Assembly: GCF_031377265.1 (NCBI RefSeq)
Contig: NZ_JANMET010000025.1
Span: 1-19,137, forward strand
Length of the DNA stretch: 19,137 bases
Reading direction: 5' to 3'
From: JAUYQR01 sp031377265
GTDB taxonomy: Bacteria; Pseudomonadota; Alphaproteobacteria; Rhodobacterales; Rhodobacteraceae
Shown here: one piece after another, positions 15,566 to 19,137 of the stretch
Layout of the letters: each line of letters begins with the position of its first letter
Position numbering within the stretch: the first letter of the stretch is position 1
The notes under the pieces: generated by a model
What the model was told of the DNA's origin: nothing
The model's input: only the letters and a program-made list of their open reading frames with translations
The model's database searches: none
Translations under genes and position numbers: made by a program

Positions 15566-16360
15566 ATGTCCGCAGTAGACACACTGAAAAACCTGATCAA
15601 ACTTGATCCCGCCTCCGCGCGTTTGGTCTATGTCGGCCTTGGTCTGATGGCCGCAGCGACACTTGTTCTTGGCTGGACGACAAGCCCCGATGATATCCTG
15701 CCGCTGGCAGGGTGGATTGCCGGTTTCGGCCTGTTTCTGACTATCACATCCCACATCATCAAGGCCCCGAAGATGCGCGCCACCTTGTGCTGGATGGTGA
15801 TCGCGATGATCGGCTTTGCTCAGCTATACCTGCTTTCAGCCATGTTCCCGAATTCCGCGCTGCAACGTATCACCGGACGTGTGGCGCCATTGACCTGCGT
15901 TCTGGGCGGCGAGCTGGACATCAATCGCTGCCTTGATGACCTTGTTCCGGTATCGGACCTCAGCACCCTGGGTCCGCTTGACGGCACGGGCCACGATACG
16001 CAGATCTGGCTGGCCCAGGCGCCAAGTGCCCCGCCCGGCACCACCGTTTATCTGCAATTCGCCAATCCCGTGACCCGCGATCAAAGCACAATCATCGGAA
16101 CTGCCATTCTGGCCGAAGGCTGGGGGATAGATCCGGTTGACCTTGGCGGAGAGCAGGTTTCAAATGCCCCCGGCAGCAATGAAGTCCGCTATTTCAACGC
16201 CAGTGACGAGGCTGCCGCCCGCACCTTGGCCGCAGCATTGGAGCCGCTGGCAGGCACCCCGGTTGGCGTGCGCGACCTGTCGATGCTGTATAAGTTGGTC
16301 AAGGAAGGTCAGCTTGAAATCTGGCTGGTCGACGTCCGCCCACCCGGGATCGACGGATAA
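15566..16360 (+). CDS. Unrecognised membrane protein, three predicted helices and a periplasmic or cytosolic tail
   Basis: A 264-residue protein that I do not recognise. Residues about 18-37 (LVYVGLGLMAAATLVLGWTT), 44-66 (LPLAGWIAGFGLFLTITSHII) and 70-94 (RATLCWMVIAMIGFAQLYLLSAMF) are hydrophobic helices. The remaining 170 residues are soluble, with two cysteines early on (LTCVLGG, INRCLDD) that could form a disulfide. The C-terminal VRYFNASDEAAARTLAAALE leading to LEIWLVD resembles the small alpha/beta module of LytR_C/SPOR-like tails, in which a short strand, a helix and a strand ending in EIWL recur; this is only an impression. AAAGGA seven bases before the ATG supports this start over an ATG nine codons upstream. 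GC is slightly lower than in neighbouring genes. Confidence 0.8.
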   Translation: MSAVDTLKNLIKLDPASARLVYVGLGLMAAATLVLGWTTSPDDILPLAGWIAGFGLFLTITSHIIKAPKMRATLCWMVIAMIGFAQLYLLSAMFPNSALQRITGRVAPLTCVLGGELDINRCLDDLVPVSDLSTLGPLDGTGHDTQIWLAQAPSAPPGTTVYLQFANPVTRDQSTIIGTAILAEGWGIDPVDLGGEQVSNAPGSNEVRYFNASDEAAARTLAAALEPLAGTPVGVRDLSMLYKLVKEGQLEIWLVDVRPPGIDG

Positions 16361-16367
16361 TCCACCC

Positions 16368-16383
16368 TGCGCCTTCGGGCGCA
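16368..16383 (+). terminator. UUCG-tetraloop hairpin after the membrane protein gene
   Basis: TGCGCC-TTCG-GGCGCA is a perfect 6-bp stem closed by C(UUCG)G, the most stable RNA tetraloop. It begins 7 bases after the stop codon. No T-run follows, so it may protect the 3' end or aid Rho-dependent termination. Confidence 0.5.
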
Positions 16384-16454
16384 CGTCGCTCACCTCGCGG
16401 TCATCGCCTGCGCCAAGCGTTGGCTCAGGCCCTGTTGCCTGTCGCACACCCCCC

Positions 16455-16483
16455 TTGACGCCGCCCTAATACCTGACCAATGT
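16455..16483 (+). promoter_or_regulatory. Candidate promoter of the MarR-GNAT gene
   Basis: TTGACG (16455-16460), a 17-base spacer and CAATGT (16478-16483), a weak -10. The first palindrome of the operator pair covers the -10, which would suit repression by occlusion. Confidence 0.35.
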
Positions 16484-16510
16484 CAGCTAAATTACCTGAC
16501 TAAGGTCAAC
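16471..16510. promoter_or_regulatory. Tandem operator-like palindromes before the MarR-GNAT gene
   Basis: Two copies of an ACCTGAC...GTCA element lie 23 bp apart, about two helical turns. The first is CTGAC-caat-GTCAG (16473-16486) and the second TGAC-taag-GTCA (16497-16508). Each is an inverted repeat with a 4-base centre, and both begin with the direct repeat TACCTGAC. The second overlaps the ribosome binding site (AAGG) three bases before the start codon. This layout is what autorepression by a MarR dimer would need. Confidence 0.6.
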
Positions 16511-16511
16511 C

Positions 16512-17426
16512 ATGCTCGACCCCATCGCCCGCCTGCGCCGTTTCAACCGTGTGGTCACGCGAGAGATCGGCGCGCTTGACACCTCTTACCTCGGGCGCGG
16601 GCGTCCGCTGGGCGTTGCGCGGGTGCTGCATCTGGTCAAGCCGGGCGGCACGGATGTCGCCGAACTTCGTCTGCGCCTCGGGCTTGATACCGGTCTGCTC
16701 AGCCGCATCCTGCGCGGGTTGAAAAACGAAGGCTTGATCCATCTTGCAACCGATCCCGCCGACCGCCGCCGCCGCATTGTCCGCCTCACACCAGAAGGGC
16801 AGGCCGAATGGCAGATCTACGATCAGCTTGGATATGCCAAGGCTCAGGCCGTGTTTGACCGCGCCGGTACGCGTCAACAGGCCCTGATCGACGCGATGGA
16901 TCTGATCGCCACCGTGATGCTGCAAGATCAGGTGGAAATCCGCGATGCCGACCCCGATGATCCCGCCGCCCTTGCCTGCGTCGGGGCCTATTACCGTCTG
17001 CTTATGGAAACCTTTCCAGACTTCACGCCGGACATGTTCCCCTTGCCGCTGCCCGACGCCACCCGATGCCGCCCGCCGCTGGGCGCCTGCCTTGTTGCGT
17101 GGTCCGACGATCTGCCCGTCGGCTGCGTCTCGCTGCGCCCGCTGGGAAATGGTGTGGCCGAGGTGAAGCGACTTTGGGTCGACCCCGTCGCGCGCGGTCA
17201 GGGCCTCGCCCGCCGCCTGATGCGCAGCATCGAGACCCGCGCCGTTGCGCAGGGCTTTACCGACCTGAGGCTGGACAGCCACACCGATCTTGCGCCCGCA
17301 ATCGCGCTTTACCGCAACGACGGTTGGGTCGAGATCGCACCCTATACCGGCTATCCCGCCAACATCTGGATGGCAAAGCGGCTAAGACCGCGTCAACACT
17401 TTAGCCCGCCTCAGCACTTCAGATAA
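16512..17426 (+). CDS. MarR-type regulator fused to GNAT N-acetyltransferase
   Basis: A 304-residue two-domain protein. Residues about 1-140 are a MarR winged helix: recognition region DVAELRLRLGLDTGLLSRILRGLKNEG (48-74) and wing DPADRRRRIVRLTPEG (81-96). Residues 141-290 are a GNAT domain: VEIRDADPDD opening, VKRLWVDPVARGQGLARRLM (218-237) with the acetyl-CoA-binding RGQGLA loop, and an LYRNDGWVEI C-terminal strand. Such fusions are a known architecture. The acetyl acceptor and inducer are unknown. The ATG follows AAGG, itself inside the second of two palindromes, so the protein probably controls its own transcription. The last 14 residues (LRPRQHFSPPQHFR) lie past the GNAT fold, and their codons overlap the convergent gene by 16 bases. 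Confidence 0.92.
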   Translation: MLDPIARLRRFNRVVTREIGALDTSYLGRGRPLGVARVLHLVKPGGTDVAELRLRLGLDTGLLSRILRGLKNEGLIHLATDPADRRRRIVRLTPEGQAEWQIYDQLGYAKAQAVFDRAGTRQQALIDAMDLIATVMLQDQVEIRDADPDDPAALACVGAYYRLLMETFPDFTPDMFPLPLPDATRCRPPLGACLVAWSDDLPVGCVSLRPLGNGVAEVKRLWVDPVARGQGLARRLMRSIETRAVAQGFTDLRLDSHTDLAPAIALYRNDGWVEIAPYTGYPANIWMAKRLRPRQHFSPPQHFR

Positions 17427-17932
17427 TCGGCCAAGAGCGCGGTCCATGCAGCCTTCGGCTTGAACTCCGGCACCAGACCCTCTGCCGCAGGGTCGGTGAA
17501 CGCGCCCATGCCATGCTGGATCATCCATGCCGGGTCATGGGTCGGCGGCCCGCCAGCCGCGACCGCCGTGCAAAACGCCTTGTGCCGCGCGCCGCCCGTA
17601 TCGCCGAACCGCGCAAAGGCCGCCTGGAACGCCTCCTGCCCTCCGGCGGGCAGCGCATCGGTCACTTGCTGCGCCAAAACCGCACCGGCCTGATGCGCGG
17701 TCTGATCGGCCACCCGCGCGGTGTCATATGCCGCGCGCAACTGCATCAGGATGTACAACTCCACCCCGCGGTCCCACTCGCCCGCGCCGGCACAGGCCAA
17801 CACACCGCGCCCCAGATCTGGCGGCGTCAGCCCCGGCCCCGCCTCTGCCACCGCAATGCAGCCCGGATCACCGGCCGCCGCTGCCCCCGCCCAGACCGCC
17901 ATCACCACCGCCAACGCAAACTTCACCCGCAT
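17411..17932 (-). CDS. Unknown secreted cysteine-containing protein
   Basis: A 173-residue protein that I do not recognise. MRVKFALAVVMAVWAGAAAA is a signal peptide, cleavage expected near residue 20-22. The mature part has exactly four cysteines (25, 47, 121 and the C-terminal residue 173), enough for two disulfides in the periplasm, and is otherwise mostly helical (VELYILMQLRAAYDTARVADQTAHQAGAVLAQQV). AGGAG six bases before this ATG fixes the start; a longer in-frame ATG at 18013 adds 27 residues without a signal-like character. The gene overlaps the end of the convergent MarR-GNAT gene by 16 bases and diverges from ettA. No catalytic motif is evident. Confidence 0.8.
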   Translation of the reverse strand: MRVKFALAVVMAVWAGAAAAGDPGCIAVAEAGPGLTPPDLGRGVLACAGAGEWDRGVELYILMQLRAAYDTARVADQTAHQAGAVLAQQVTDALPAGGQEAFQAAFARFGDTGGARHKAFCTAVAAGGPPTHDPAWMIQHGMGAFTDPAAEGLVPEFKPKAAWTALLADYLKC

Positions 17933-18021
17933 CGCTGTCTCCTGATTTGCCACGCGCTTTAGGCTCTGATCGGCCCCACACCGGCAAGTCAGGCATTCCA
18001 GCCCGTTCTCCACCCAGCCCG

Positions 18022-18050
18022 TTGCAGCCCCGCTCCATCGCCGCTACATA
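18022..18050 (+). promoter_or_regulatory. Candidate ettA promoter
   Basis: TTGCAG (18022-18027), a 17-base spacer and TACATA (18045-18050), giving a leader of about 20 bases. Both boxes match the consensus only partly. Confidence 0.3.
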
Positions 18051-18077
18051 CGCGCCAACACCAGATGGAGCACCGCC

Positions 18078-19137
<1,060 letters not shown>

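Overview
The window is high-GC bacterial DNA. Gene content and codon bias fit an alphaproteobacterium of the Rhodobacterales/Rhodobacteraceae type: class I lysyl-tRNA synthetase, DUF2330 and DUF4864 envelope proteins, a MarR-GNAT fusion, EttA, and nadD next to a PBP4-type peptidase. Most of it is ordinary chromosome. No rRNA, tRNA, CRISPR array, replication origin or complete mobile element was seen.

Layout. (1) 1-3030, minus strand: acetyl-CoA synthetase (acs), then adenylate kinase with a 4-base ATGA overlap, then the start of an MHS-type MFS transporter that runs off the left edge. The set reads as an acetate-activation module, because the kinase can remove the AMP that Acs makes. An AT-rich island upstream of acs holds its probable promoter and two related boxes. 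(2) 3302-5593: a SulP-STAS anion permease (minus) with its own terminator, diverging from a small HugZ/PNPOx-like protein. A near-perfect bidirectional terminator follows. (3) 5605-9148: the only clearly accessory stretch. It has a 762-residue parallel beta-helix protein of tailspike/pectate-lyase-3 type, then a frameshifted and truncated IS110-family recombinase relic preceded by a hairpin-rich leader where a bridge RNA would be expected, then a visibly less GC-rich VOC/glyoxalase-family gene. (4) 9238-13166: a secreted DUF4864 protein, lysK, a TerB-like protein and a secreted DUF2330 protein. (5) 13169-15420, minus: dacB (PBP4) and nadD. (6) 15566-19137: an unrecognised three-helix membrane protein, a MarR-GNAT fusion with two tandem palindromes at its start, an unknown secreted cysteine protein, and ettA running off the right edge.

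No convincing new multi-gene system is visible. The leads most worth following are the IS110 relic with its structured leader, the tailspike-like protein (possibly a virion or gene-transfer-agent fibre), the coupled acs-adk pair, and the probable self-regulating MarR-GNAT gene. All functional calls come from reading motifs by eye; no database search was run.
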